Assembly (NCBI GenBank): GCA_963707135.1
Contig: CAVPOY010000010.1
Location: 1 to 52,001 of the forward strand
Source of the DNA: JBGSTR01 sp963707135
GTDB lineage: Bacteria > Pseudomonadota > Gammaproteobacteria > Chromatiales > Chromatiaceae
Reading direction: 5' to 3'
DNA: 52,001 bases
Of the stretch, positions 18,203-27,147 are shown in pieces (positions within the stretch are counted from its first letter, which is position 1; the number at the start of each line of letters is the position of its first letter). The translations under genes and the position numbers were made by a program. The notes below the pieces were generated by a model. That model was not told where the DNA came from. It ran no database searches and was given only the letters and a program-made list of their open reading frames with translations.

Positions 18203-18817
18203 ATGCGCTATCGACTCGTCCAAGGCTTCGTTCTCCTCGGATGGTCCGCCGTCCTGGCGGTCGCATACTCCGGCGAATGCAACCGGTACGCTGTCAGTGC
18301 CAGCGACGGCTACACCAATGTGCGCTCAGAGCCGCGCGTATCCGACGCCAATCTGGTGGCCGCCCTTCCGGCCGGGGCCATCGTCGACCTCTCCCCCACG
18401 GCATCCAGTCCGGGCGCCGAAAGAAAGGGCTGGCAGCATGTCGATTCGCCGGTGGCAGGCTGGATCCACGGCTCGCAGCTCACCGCGATCGGATGCGAAG
18501 GCTCGGTCCCGGGCTCCCGGGACGCCGGCCTCGATGCCGTCGTTCGCCTGGCCCGCCAGGCACGCTCGGGTGACCAAGGCGCCACCCGAAGCTTCCTGGC
18601 CATGTCCCGCGGAATTGACGGGGCCCTCGCCGAGGTCTACGTCGACGAGATCAGCGACTGGACCCTCCACGAGCCCTCGACACTGGCCGCGGCGCTCAAG
18701 GACCAGTCAGAGCCGATCCGTGACGCCGCCCTGAAGATGATCGATCTGGGGCTCGCGGGCGTATCCCTCGAAAAACTGGGCCGCTTCCGTATCGAGATGC
18801 TGCGAAGCGGCCGGTAA
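18203..18817 (+). CDS. Periplasmic SH3-domain protein
   Basis: 204 residues from ATG 18203. The signal peptide is MRYRLVQGFVLLGWSAVLAV..., cleaved near AYSG. Residues about 30-95 form a bacterial SH3 domain (YTNVRSEPRVSDANLVAALP, then GWQHVDSPVAGWIHGSQL). The second half is a helical, unassigned region. It follows the lysozyme fusion on the same strand with a 171-base gap. Bacterial SH3b domains often bind cell-wall peptides, so this exported protein could protect the cell's own wall from the upstream enzyme (candidate immunity protein). That pairing is an inference from position only. Confidence 0.72.
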   Translation: MRYRLVQGFVLLGWSAVLAVAYSGECNRYAVSASDGYTNVRSEPRVSDANLVAALPAGAIVDLSPTASSPGAERKGWQHVDSPVAGWIHGSQLTAIGCEGSVPGSRDAGLDAVVRLARQARSGDQGATRSFLAMSRGIDGALAEVYVDEISDWTLHEPSTLAAALKDQSEPIRDAALKMIDLGLAGVSLEKLGRFRIEMLRSGR

Positions 18818-18944
18818 CGTCGGTCAGGTCAGTCTACTGAACGTCGACTTGCTCGCGGACTAACATGTCTCGGAAACAGCCCGCGTCGACGCAGGGCTCA
18901 GGATAGGCAAACGTCAAGAACTGGCCCTGTTCCCACTGTTCCCA

Positions 18945-19206
18945 TTTTGAATCCGTTCAACACCCTGAGCTCGATGCAACAGTGGACTGCCGTTCACGGC
19001 CTGGACCAGACCGCGGGCATGGAGGAGTGGGTCGGGCCCCATCACCGGCAGGTCTTCCGGGATTCGAACGGCACGGATCAAGTGGAGCTCTGGATAACGC
19101 GCCGGGTGCGCCACGCGACCCCGATCGATGCGGAAACCGGTTGCGGGTACGACGACCCGCAACGCAAAACCGACTTTGTCGCGGATGCCGACATCTGCGC
19201 CACGCG
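18945..19206 (+). pseudogene. Truncated duplicate of the esterase 3' end
   Basis: Nearly identical at protein and DNA level to the last about 88 residues of the esterase at 15283-16272 (PFNTLSSMQQWTAVHGL, then RQVFRDSNGTDQVELWITRR). Homology begins abruptly at AATCCGTTCAAC and stops after ATCTGCGCCACGCG. The nucleophile region is missing, so it is not an enzyme. Changed residues include AGMEEWV for ADMEEWA. Confidence 0.88.
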
Positions 19207-19293
19207 CGCGAAGAGTTCTTCAGCAATCCGCGGCGCTATCCTGGCGAGCTGCGTTCCCTGCTTACCGAGAACTTCGCCATTATCGGTCAATGA

Positions 19294-19458
19294 GAAAGCC
19301 GAAAATTTGGCATTAGCTGGGTATACATTCGTCTTGGTTTGGGGCTTGGGGCTCAATTCGGGCAGGGTAGAACCGCCTTCCTGAGCTACGAGGCGGCGCT
19401 CGGGATGAGCAGCTATACCGAGCAGACCGTGAACCTGGGCGTGCGCTTGGACTTCTAA
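19294..19458 (+). pseudogene. C-terminal outer-membrane beta-barrel remnant
   Basis: An orphan frame ends with alternating hydrophobic strands (FGQGRTAFLSYEAALGMSS, then TVNLGVRLDF and stop). The terminal Phe and amphipathic last strand are hallmarks of autotransporter or outer-membrane beta-barrels. Only the final two or three strands remain; upstream is a short unrelated piece (reading EEFFSNPRRYPGELRSLL) and then the esterase duplicate. Its stop codon overlaps the stop of the convergent gene at 19455. Confidence 0.55.
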
Positions 19459-20324
19459 CGGCGCTCGGTCGCTGTCGCCATATCGAGCGGCGGCGAGTTG
19501 GAAACGACGATGGGAGCGTTCGCCTGGACTGCGCCAAGAATGGCGGGCCAGGCGACCTCCCAGCAGCAGGTGTGGTCGAAGTCGGGCACGACCACGAATC
19601 GCGCGTGCGGCTGGCGGACGGCGACCTTTCGCGTCAGTTCGGCCGGGGCGCGGTCGTCGTGTCCGCCCGCAAGATGAATCTGCTGGATACCCGCGCGCAG
19701 CGGGGGCTGGCCCGCCGGGTTCATGGATCCTTTCAGGCGGCTGTATCCGTGGTGATCGGTCCAGGCGTCGGTGTCCAGGTTGGCGGCGATCGTCACCACC
19801 CGCCGCACCTGCTCCACCCGGGCGGCGATGAGCATGGCCAGCACCCCCCCGCCGCTGTAGCCGATCAGCGTTAGGGTGCGGTTCGCCTCTGTATCCATGG
19901 TGCGCCGCAGAGCCGCCGCCATGCTCCTCACCACGTCCTCGCTGTACCTTCCGTGTGTCCACAGCCAGGGATCGCACCCAGGCGACCGGGCCAGGCCATG
20001 GTAACAGGGACGTCCGAGATAGAGACTCGGGCCGGGATCCCGCATCATGAGCCGGAGGGCGAGAGGGTTTCGCGGCGTCGGGTTCCGCGCGACACGGGTC
20101 CGGGTAACCCACGGCAAGCCATCCCCTTCCAGGTAGACGTGCACCGGGCCCGGCGCGTCCCAGTTCCCACGCCGATAGACCAGATGCAGGAAAGGATCCC
20201 CCGCGACGAGGTTACGCTCGCCATTGGGGACTTCATCGAGGACACCAGCGCTTGGAAGCGGGTGGGTGCAGCCTGAGACGCCAAGCATCAGCAAAGACCC
20301 GAGGAATGGCGCGGGATGCTTCAA
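19455..20324 (-). CDS. Alpha/beta-hydrolase lipoprotein
   Basis: 289 residues. The lipoprotein signal is MKHPAPFLGSLLMLGVSGC (lipobox LGVSGC, Cys19). The hydrolase core has an oxyanion strand VHVYLEGDGLPW, nucleophile elbow GYSGGG, an Asp candidate in LAGGHDDRAP and a His candidate in PDFDHTCCW. A cysteine-bearing loop (GRPCYHGLARSPGCDPWLW) is reminiscent of secreted lipases and esterases. It is membrane-anchored and faces the periplasm or outer membrane. Substrate unknown. It is transcribed towards the esterase/beta-barrel debris and sits downstream of the T6SS-associated HEAT-like gene on the same strand; a lipase-type effector is conceivable but the lipobox argues for a resident enzyme. 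Confidence 0.8.
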   Translation of the reverse strand: MKHPAPFLGSLLMLGVSGCTHPLPSAGVLDEVPNGERNLVAGDPFLHLVYRRGNWDAPGPVHVYLEGDGLPWVTRTRVARNPTPRNPLALRLMMRDPGPSLYLGRPCYHGLARSPGCDPWLWTHGRYSEDVVRSMAAALRRTMDTEANRTLTLIGYSGGGVLAMLIAARVEQVRRVVTIAANLDTDAWTDHHGYSRLKGSMNPAGQPPLRAGIQQIHLAGGHDDRAPAELTRKVAVRQPHARFVVVPDFDHTCCWEVAWPAILGAVQANAPIVVSNSPPLDMATATERR

Positions 20325-20400
20325 CGGCTGCTGCTAGGGGAGGCCGCAGAATAACCGCGCCGAGATCAGGGCTGACAAGCGAAAGCGGCTCTCACCGGGA

Positions 20401-21687
20401 CTAGGAGAGCTTCGCCAGCCAGCGCTTCTGCCGCCACGCGGGGGCGCGGGTGGGGAACAAGGACGATCCCGGGTTCAGCAGGCAAAGGTATTCTGCCGCC
20501 GCCGCTCTCTGGCGCTGGAAGCCGTTTCGGAGAACGTCGACGCAATGCTGCCGGGTGACGGGTTCGCCCATAAAGTAACGGGTACCCGGAGTGAAACGGG
20601 CACTGTTTGCGGACCACCATTGCGCGATCTTTGCCGGGTCCGGCCACGGAAGGCTCTCGTCGGGGTCCATCGCGACGTCCTCTTCCTCGGGATTCTCGGT
20701 CGGGCCGGACTCCAGGTCTTCCGGCGGATTCCGGTCGAGATCGAGGAAGGACAGATCGAGGCCGGTTACGAGGGAGAATGCCTCCCCCGCCGGACGCGAG
20801 AGCTTGGGGTCGTCCATTTGTTGGATGAGCCAGGGCAGGTACGCCGGGTCTCCGGCGATTCCGGAACCCAGGATCAGGAGCCGCCGCTCCGCGGGATCGC
20901 CGGCCAGCCGTTTGAGCAGTTCTTTCGCATCGGCGAGGTCCACGACCTTCAACAGCGTTTTCAGTGCTCGCTCTCGGAACGGGCCCTGCACCAGCGCATT
21001 GTCGGCCAGCACCTTCAGACCCTGCTCGTTTCGGCCCAAGAGCACAGCGGACCAGGCGGCCCAGAAGCGGACATCTTCATTCTCGTCCTTGGAGGCCGTG
21101 ACGCACACTTGAAGGAGATCCCGCCGGCCCGATTCCCCGGCAGCACGCAGGGCGCGGGCTCGAAGCGCCGCGTCGGGATCGGAGACCGCCGCCGTCAGCG
21201 CTGCCCCAGGATCGACCCGGTGCATTGTGCATGCGGCGATGCCGATCAGCCGATGGCAGGTGTCGGCTGAGCTTAGCAACCCCGCAACCATGCCTTCTAG
21301 ATACTCCGCGGAAACCCACCCGAAGGCGGAGATCAGCCCGCGCCGCGTCTCAGGGGTTGCCTCGGTGAGTGAAAAAAGTTTGTCCAGGCGTACCTGATCC
21401 CTCGTTTCGATCGCGCGCACGCCTACCGCGAAGACCTCGCCAGTTCCAGGGTTCTCGAGAGCCGCTTCGCAAAGCCCTAAGCCGTACTCTCCCGCTACCG
21501 CCAGTCCATCCAGGTGCGCCGAGATCCGCTCGTCGATGCGCGCCAAGTGATGGAGTTGGACGTGTGGAGCATCGACCAGAATCGAACGCGTGTTGCGCAG
21601 GATCGCCGATTCCTCGGCGTGCTGCTGGATTACAGCCGGAATGGGTTGGCGGGAGGCCGCTGGCATGGGGAATATCTGGGGTGACAT
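20401..21687 (-). CDS. T6SS-associated HEAT-like repeat protein (TIGR02270 type)
   Basis: 428 residues with no signal peptide. The first two thirds are helical repeats (ETRRGLISAFGWVSAEYLEG; HRLIGIAACTMHRVDPGAAL; DVRFWAAWSAVLLGRNEQGL) like HEAT or PBS-lyase repeats. The C-terminal part is the diagnostic region, with QQMDDPKLSRPAGEAFSLVTG, then GLDL, LPWPDPAKIAQWW, GTRYFMGEPVT and FQRQRAAAAEYLCLL. This matches the TIGR02270 family, found mainly in T6SS gene neighbourhoods, often beside DUF2169, DUF4150 and VgrG genes. Its role is probably as adaptor or chaperone for effector loading (inference). It is intact, unlike the adjacent effector cassette. Confidence 0.82.
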   Translation of the reverse strand: MSPQIFPMPAASRQPIPAVIQQHAEESAILRNTRSILVDAPHVQLHHLARIDERISAHLDGLAVAGEYGLGLCEAALENPGTGEVFAVGVRAIETRDQVRLDKLFSLTEATPETRRGLISAFGWVSAEYLEGMVAGLLSSADTCHRLIGIAACTMHRVDPGAALTAAVSDPDAALRARALRAAGESGRRDLLQVCVTASKDENEDVRFWAAWSAVLLGRNEQGLKVLADNALVQGPFRERALKTLLKVVDLADAKELLKRLAGDPAERRLLILGSGIAGDPAYLPWLIQQMDDPKLSRPAGEAFSLVTGLDLSFLDLDRNPPEDLESGPTENPEEEDVAMDPDESLPWPDPAKIAQWWSANSARFTPGTRYFMGEPVTRQHCVDVLRNGFQRQRAAAAEYLCLLNPGSSLFPTRAPAWRQKRWLAKLS

Positions 21688-21832
21688 TTCACTCGCGCCG
21701 GGAGGTCGTAGCTGAAAGAATCCCGGCCAAACATGATTGATCGCTGGTCACAGCCTTCATTGTGCCCCCTAGCATCCGGGAAGCATGATGTACGATGCTG
21801 ACGGTTCGGGGTGTTCGTTCTCTGCTCTCCAG

Positions 21833-22393
21833 TCAACCGAAAATATCGGCTACCGCTATGCTGATCGCCGGTAGGGCCAGCGGTGACACATTGTCCTGGA
21901 TATGGAAATCGATCCTCTTTTCATATCCGTCAGCGGTGGGCTCGCGATACACCTCGACGCACTTCGACTGCAGATTCACGATCCAGCTTTCTGCTATTCC
22001 AGAACTGGCGTAAAGGTTGAGCTTCGTGGTCCGGTCGTAGACCAATGTGGTGTCCGCCACCTCGATCATCAGCCACACGTCTTCCGGGCCGGGCACGGCG
22101 TTTTCATCTGCGGGTCGTTTGAGTATCGCGAAATCGGGCTGGGGCTCTGAATGTGGCGGCAATCTTACCGGATTCTGCACCGAGACCACGCCCAGATCCG
22201 CCACGGCAAGCACTAGCAGTCTGTTCAACCGATTCACCGCCGACATATGCGGACCGCCAATGGGTGCCATCTCGATCAGCTCCCCTTCGATCAGCTCCAC
22301 ACGACTGTCCTCGGTCAGGATGCCCACCTCTCCCAGCCTGTGGTAATCCTCGACTGAAAACATGTGTCGCGTCGGCGTGAATACCGCGCTCAT
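21833..22393 (-). CDS. Uma2-family endonuclease-like protein
   Basis: 186 residues from ATG 22393, which overlaps the stop of the upstream transposase gene (ATGA). The PD-(D/E)XK-type layout of the Uma2/DUF820 family is visible: MFSVEDYHRLGEVGILTEDS, VELIEGELIEMAPIG, the Asp in PQPDFAIL, and LMIEVADTTLVYDRTTKLNLY with the Glu and Lys. Uma2 genes are widespread in IS-rich genomes; the function is unproven (putative nuclease). The 4-base overlap shows it is translationally coupled to the RAYT gene. The longer frame from 22567 lies inside that gene and is not the start. Confidence 0.88.
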   Translation of the reverse strand: MSAVFTPTRHMFSVEDYHRLGEVGILTEDSRVELIEGELIEMAPIGGPHMSAVNRLNRLLVLAVADLGVVSVQNPVRLPPHSEPQPDFAILKRPADENAVPGPEDVWLMIEVADTTLVYDRTTKLNLYASSGIAESWIVNLQSKCVEVYREPTADGYEKRIDFHIQDNVSPLALPAISIAVADIFG

Positions 22394-23364
22394 CGATCGC
22401 CCCTCCCGTCCGCCGCTTCCGGGCCAGGCATATTTCGGCCCTTGCGCTTGCCGCTGACCGCCCGGCTCACCGTACTGTAGTGCACGCCGAAAGCCTGCGC
22501 CACCTGGGCCAGGGTGTAATCCCCGGTGGCATAAGCGCGCACCATCCCCTCCCTCGGATTCGCGCAATCATCGACGAAGTGGGATAACGGCCGAGCTTGC
22601 GGGCGACGTTGGGCGCGGGGCACTTCCAACGCGTCTCGATCTTTACCGGCCAGGGCCGCCATTTGTTGGACGAACGCCTCGCGTCCGAGGTAGATCTGTC
22701 CCGTCAAGTCTTTCCACAGACTCGGCAGGCCGACCCCAGCGCGGACGAAATCGATGTACTTCATCCGCGCCTCGCTGCGCGAGCGCCCGAAGGTCTGCAG
22801 CAAGCCATCCGCCGCTAGCCAAGGCGGCGGGTGTTCCTCTCCGATCGTCGCGCGATAGGAACTCCACGGCCAATCCCCTGCTTGCGCAACCATCCCGGCC
22901 CGCACCGGGTTGAGCACGACATAGCGGGCCAACTCCAACAGATAGGCCTCTTTCTCCACCAGGATGGCCTTGTAACGCCCCTGAAAAACATGACCTACCC
23001 GTCCGTGGGTGCGATTGACGTATTGCGTGTAGACGCCGTTGAGCTGGCGCATGCCCTTGGCGAGGTTGCCTTCAATCGTCTCAACGACGATGTGGTAATG
23101 GTTCGTCATCTGGCAATAGGCGTGGCAGGTCCAATTGAACTGCTCGCACACGGCGCCCAGGATGTCGAGCCAAGCTACACGATCCTCGTCTCGCGCATAG
23201 ATGTCCTCCCGCCCGTCGCCTCGTGACGTGACGTGGTACAGAGCACCGGCGAACTCGATTCGCAGGGGGCCCGCGTCTTCCGCATAGATGTCCTCTCGTC
23301 CATCGCCGCGTGACGTGACGTGGTATAGGGCACCGGCAAACTCGATTCGTAGGGGGCGAGCCAT
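22390..23364 (-). CDS. REP-associated tyrosine transposase (RAYT, Y1_Tnp type)
   Basis: 324 residues from the usual RAYT start MARPLRIEFAGALYHVTSRG (ATG 23364). The HUH motif is in QMTNHYHIVVET, the catalytic tyrosine candidate in QLNGVYTQYVNRTHG, and the FQGRYKAILVEKEAYLLELA block and C-terminal helix-turn-helix (YTLAQVAQAFGVHYSTVSRA) follow. RAYTs are single-copy relatives of IS200/IS605 transposases that act on extragenic palindromes. The N-terminus is abnormal: residues 4-32 are duplicated exactly in tandem (87 bp unit), inserting an extra beta strand-helix ahead of the normal domain. The protein stays in frame. Confidence 0.9.
   Translation of the reverse strand: MARPLRIEFAGALYHVTSRGDGREDIYAEDAGPLRIEFAGALYHVTSRGDGREDIYARDEDRVAWLDILGAVCEQFNWTCHAYCQMTNHYHIVVETIEGNLAKGMRQLNGVYTQYVNRTHGRVGHVFQGRYKAILVEKEAYLLELARYVVLNPVRAGMVAQAGDWPWSSYRATIGEEHPPPWLAADGLLQTFGRSRSEARMKYIDFVRAGVGLPSLWKDLTGQIYLGREAFVQQMAALAGKDRDALEVPRAQRRPQARPLSHFVDDCANPREGMVRAYATGDYTLAQVAQAFGVHYSTVSRAVSGKRKGRNMPGPEAADGRGDR
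23182..23355. repeat. 87-bp tandem duplication inside the RAYT gene
   Basis: Two adjacent 87-bp units encode PLRIEFAGALYHVTSRGDG and the following residues twice; only a few bases differ between them. 87 is divisible by 3, so the reading frame is kept. Confidence 0.9.
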
Positions 23365-23671
23365 GGAGTATTCTGTCGGCACGCCTTGCTACGTTGCAAG
23401 ACCTGACCCCTTCTCCCCGGTTTGATGAGGGAGGGCTGGTATCCCGCGACTAGGATTCGGCTATTGAGGCACCGCCAGACGAAAGGGGCGGAACCAGATA
23501 GGCTGGATCTACGGTCGCCGGATGCCTGCTCTCTCCTCTACCTGTTCTGCTTGTGACCCCGTTCTGCTTGCGCATAATGCGGCGCACGCACGGCATAGTC
23601 GCGCCGGATCCACAGGGTCGCCGCACCTTCCGTGTACTGACGGAGTATGGAATGCATGTGCGATGTGCTCG
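23365..23671. other. Intergenic region upstream of RAYT
   Basis: About 300 bases with no supported gene on either strand. It contains the likely promoter and leader of the RAYT gene. No clear palindromic RAYT target was found here by eye. Confidence 0.45.
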
Positions 23672-24669
23672 TCATACGATACGGCGTACTGTCACATGCG
23701 CGAGGGCCGTGACGCGAAGCGTCCTGTTCTCCGTTGTGTCGTAGAAAACGTTGACGGTAAGCGTCGGTTCAACCCAGTGGGCGCGGCCGCTGATGAGGTC
23801 GTAGTGTTCGGTGTCCGGAGGTCTCCCAAGCTTCTGGATGACGGATTCCATGGAGTCCCGAATCGTATTCCGTACGGTAGGTCACCCGGCCAACGGCGGG
23901 CCCCTTGTTCTCGGTCGTCGTAGAACGTCACGCCTGAAAGCAGAATGTCATGTGCGCCCGGATTAGGCTTGCCGTCGGGCAGAGAGAATTCGAGTGCAAA
24001 GCCGAATGGATGCTGGAAATACGCCTCGCCCGTGTCTTTGATTTGCTCAATTTGTGCCTGCAGGCCGAGCGGATTAAAGGCGCTCTGTACGGCCGGATCA
24101 TCCAGCGCACGGCCAAAGAGGCCCACAATGGTCTGGAGCGCAGGGACCGGCTGCAGCGCGTAGCCGAGGGCAGGTAGCGGCGGTTCCCGCAATATACAGA
24201 TGACAGCCTCGATGCAGCTGTCGTCATCGGCATAGCCCACCGTCATGCGGAAGTCCGGTGTGTCCCAGGTATCACATATCCAGGAGTGGCGAGTCGATTC
24301 GAACTTTGCGAGCCTCTGGCGAGCGGTTACCCGGTCTTCGGAGAGTTGCAGACCGAACGGTAATTGCCCCTGATAAGGACGAACACCCTCGTGCCGGCCG
24401 TAGAAATAGATTTGGATCAGGACCATTGGGCGTTTACCGTACTGCGTCTCGTCGAGCCCGAGCCACGCGGCCTCGTCCTGGAAGCCAAACTCGATTCCGG
24501 CACGGGAGTTCTTTACCCACGATTGCGTTTCCACGACGGGACCGTCCACATCCTCGTAGTCGATCCCCACCTCGGGGCGATGGCGAACCGCAAAGTGCCT
24601 CAGCGCTGCCTCCACCAGCGGATCCGTGTGATGCCGACCGAGCAGCGAAAGCAAATCGCCCGGATTCAT
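23672..24669 (-). pseudogene. Putative T6SS immunity-like protein 2 (frameshifted near its 3' end)
   Basis: ATG 24669 overlaps the stop of the preceding gene (ATGA). About 270 residues are in one frame up to LPYGIRF. A single-base deletion in a G run near 23857 then shifts the frame; restoring it gives SMESVIQKLGRPPDTEHYDL, then VEPTLTVNVFYD, and a stop at 23672. The protein contains two copies of a module also found once in the preceding gene: 'LP(F/Y)G, about 10 residues, LG/LAKF..., D.W, .F.(L/M)TVGYADDDS.I'. No signal peptide; cytosolic. Immediately downstream of a toxin-like gene in a T6SS effector cassette, so an immunity role is likely but unproven. Confidence 0.6.
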
Positions 24670-25132
24670 CGTGGTGCTCTGGGTACCTCGAGTTTGAAGT
24701 GCGACAACTTCAGGTCACTTTTGTAACCCGCAGTGACCTCGAAACTATCCCGTAACCAGATGTCGTAAGGAATGTCATCGCCGGTACTCGCGGGACAACC
24801 GAGCGTCTTGCGAACGTCCGCCTGGGTCATGCCGGCCGCGAGGTTGTAGGGGAGCGCGCCTTTGTAGATGTCCTTGCTCTTCGGCCTTATGAAGAGAGCG
24901 TCGACACTGGTCAATATCAATGGACCTTCCCCGATGTCCTGATCCTTCAGCCTCTTCAGCCAGGCCTCGTCGGTCATTTCGAGCGACAGACCGTGACCTT
25001 TGAGGTCGAAGAAGACGTTCAAATCGTCCTTGCCAAGCTTCGGAATCTTCTTTACTCCGCACTAGCGAGCGCCGCCTTGACCGCAGGATCGTCCTGGCTC
25101 TTGCCGAGCGGCTTGACCGAGTTCCATATCCA
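24666..25132 (-). pseudogene. Putative T6SS immunity protein 1 (frameshifted 5' part)
   Basis: The clean frame begins at 25022 (NVFFDLKGHGLSLEMTDE) and ends at 24666. Upstream, WNSVKPLGKSQDDPAVKAAL lies in another frame and is rejoined by a shift near 25045, so the original gene probably started within a few bases of the toxin stop (25139). The core module is ALPYNLAAGMTQADVRKTLG, then DIWLRDSFEVTAGYKSD, repeated in diverged form in the next gene. The tight toxin-immunity spacing and the ATGA coupling to the following gene are typical of T6SS effector operons. The family is not recognised with certainty. Confidence 0.6.
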
Positions 25133-25138
25133 TCCAAG

Positions 25139-26050
25139 TTACTCCCAGAATCGGTGGTGACGAATTGCATACGCGCCGAGCTCAGCATCTTTTATTGCCT
25201 TCGCCCTGCACTTTTTGAAGTGCTTGTCAGGAAGCTGAGCTAGGATCTTCTTCTTCGCCTCCTGATATTTCTTCGTGCACTCCTCCGAAAGCTGCGGCTC
25301 TACTTCAGCGAAGTCATCTCCGCCGCTTTTTCAGGTCTGTGACATCTTCATCGACCCGCGACTGACCGCCGCCTGGACCAGCGTAGGGGCGCCCTCCGTG
25401 CACGCCCTTCGGAATCGCTACGGTTGAGCGCATCATTCTGATGAATCTTTGCATACAGGCTTTCTGCGGATTGGTCAGGCCCTGTAATGGCGCACCCTCC
25501 TCTGCCGCAGCGAGCATGGACTGCGTCGCAGGCACGTGATCGCGATCTGCTGTTAATCTTTTGTTGCGCTGCTCGCGATAAGTGCCAACGTCTCCGCATT
25601 TCAGCGGACCCTTAGTGCAGGGCGGCTGTTTGTTACCCCGGGCTTTCCGCTGTTCTTAGCTCCCATCGTTGGTCGATCGCATCGCCCCAGCAGCTGGATG
25701 CTTCTTACCCTCCGCCTTCAGCATCCATCGAGCCCGGTGCGACGAATTCAGTCTCACCCGCGTCGTGGAGGACACAACGCCGCCGCCAGTCCCTTGGCTT
25801 GCGCCATGTTGCCCTCGATGGCTGGCTCGATATAGTACGAACCTTTTATCGCGACCTTCTTGCCTTCGATCTTAACGGTCGATGTCGCATCGCTGAGTCG
25901 GTCGGCGGATCGCCCGATGTTCGGCAGCGGTGTTGGCACCACGCGCTGAGGGTTCGGCATTTTGCATACGTTTGGAAGTTCCGCGGGGGCTGAAATCCAT
26001 GCTCTCTGGTGACCGGTGTCGTTCGGCGAGTTGACCCCAACGCAATCACG
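25139..26050 (-). pseudogene. PAAR-like (DUF4150) protein with C-terminal nuclease-like toxin, frameshifted
   Basis: The N-terminal part reads LPNVCKMPNPQRVVPTPLPN, then IGRSADRLSDATSTVKIEGK and KVAIKGSYY, the hallmark DUF4150 PAAR-like tip domain. After shifts near 25790 and 25650 the C-terminal domain reads PPCTKGPLKCGDVGTYREQR, then a DRDHVP motif and IPKGVHGGRPYAGPGGGQS. A last shift near 25325 gives EVEPQLSEECTKKYQEAKKK and ends at 25139 (RHHRFWE). The DRDH plus IPKG.H.G pattern suggests an HNH/His-Me-type nuclease toxin; this is from pattern memory only. PAAR-like proteins cap VgrG spikes and carry effectors. Four or more indels make the present gene non-functional. Confidence 0.68.
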
Positions 26051-26066
26051 ATGGCAGCTTCCGCTC

Positions 26067-27138
26067 AGCTTTGCCCCAACGCGAGTGTACGCCGAACGGT
26101 AGCCGCTGTCTGCCCGCCCACAGCAACGGATAGCCACCTTCGCGTAGCCGCGCAGACCAGACACCACGGCAAGGACGGCGAACAGCGGGCCGGAGGCGCG
26201 CCGACGTCTCCCAGCAATCCGCAGGCGACACATAATCGTTTGCGTTGACAAATGCCTCCGTGTTCGCATCAGTGCGTGACGGTCTCCTCACTCCTGTACC
26301 GCTCGCCGTTAAATCGCAAGTACGTGGCAGTGATCAGCTCCTGCGAGGGCTTCAAGACGCTGGCTGCCGATGCTACCACTGCGGTCAACCCTTCGCCGAG
26401 CATGGATCGTCGAGCGAGGGGGTGAGCGTTCGATGGCTGTTGCAGCAGAGCGGGATCGACGCAAGCACGGGGAGGCCCCTACGCTGTGCCGTTCGCGCTG
26501 CGAGCCAGTAAGCAGGCTCCGGCTGCCTCGACCGGCGGGCCGCCAGGACTTCGGCGCGCCATCAGCCGGCGGTGCATATCCAGCGATTGAATAGCTTTGG
26601 CGGTCCGGTGGGTAAGAATCGAGCAACACGATCACTGAGAGCGGTTCGACCTCCCCGCGCGAAAGCGCCTCTGCGGCGGCCTGCAAGGCCATCAGCCCTT
26701 CCGCGCGCCCGCGTGACAGCGTGCGGCATGGCTCACGCGTTAGCCCGTGCTCACGATCTGCGCGGCGAGCCAGTGTCCAGCACCGCTGGGAGCCCGAGCG
26801 CGGTTCGGCAGTGCGAGCCAAACACGGTCGATCTTTACGGTAGAGGGTATCTTGGCCTTGCACTTCCTCGGAGACGGACTGCAGCATGTAAAGCATTCGC
26901 TTCGCGATTGTAGATCGGCCTCGATCGCCGGGTCCGCCGCGAACGAAACAGGCTCATCGATCTTGGTCGACGAAGAATGGCGTAGAAGATCCGAGCCCGA
27001 AATACTCGCCGAACGGCCGCAGCAGACGCCCCTGCAGTTAAGCCAACCGCGGTTCGCGCGCCGAGTACCGCAGAGTACAGATATCGATCTCCCGAGAGGA
27101 GCGCGCCACGCAGTGACTTCACCATTTGGGTTCATCAC
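26067..27138 (-). pseudogene. Beta-ketoacyl-synthase-like T6SS accessory protein, degraded
   Basis: Pieces in all three frames reconstruct a ketosynthase-like protein: RYLYSAVLGARTAVGLTAGA at the N-terminus, SRGRAEGLMALQAAAEALSR in the middle, and ASGPLFAVLAVVSGLRGYAK near the C-terminus. DUF2169/DUF4150 effector cassettes often encode such thiolase/ketosynthase-fold proteins with unknown biochemical role. It starts about 10 bases after the DUF2169 stop. Numerous indels; no intact frame longer than about 195 codons. Confidence 0.55.
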
Positions 27139-27147
27139 AGCGCCTCG

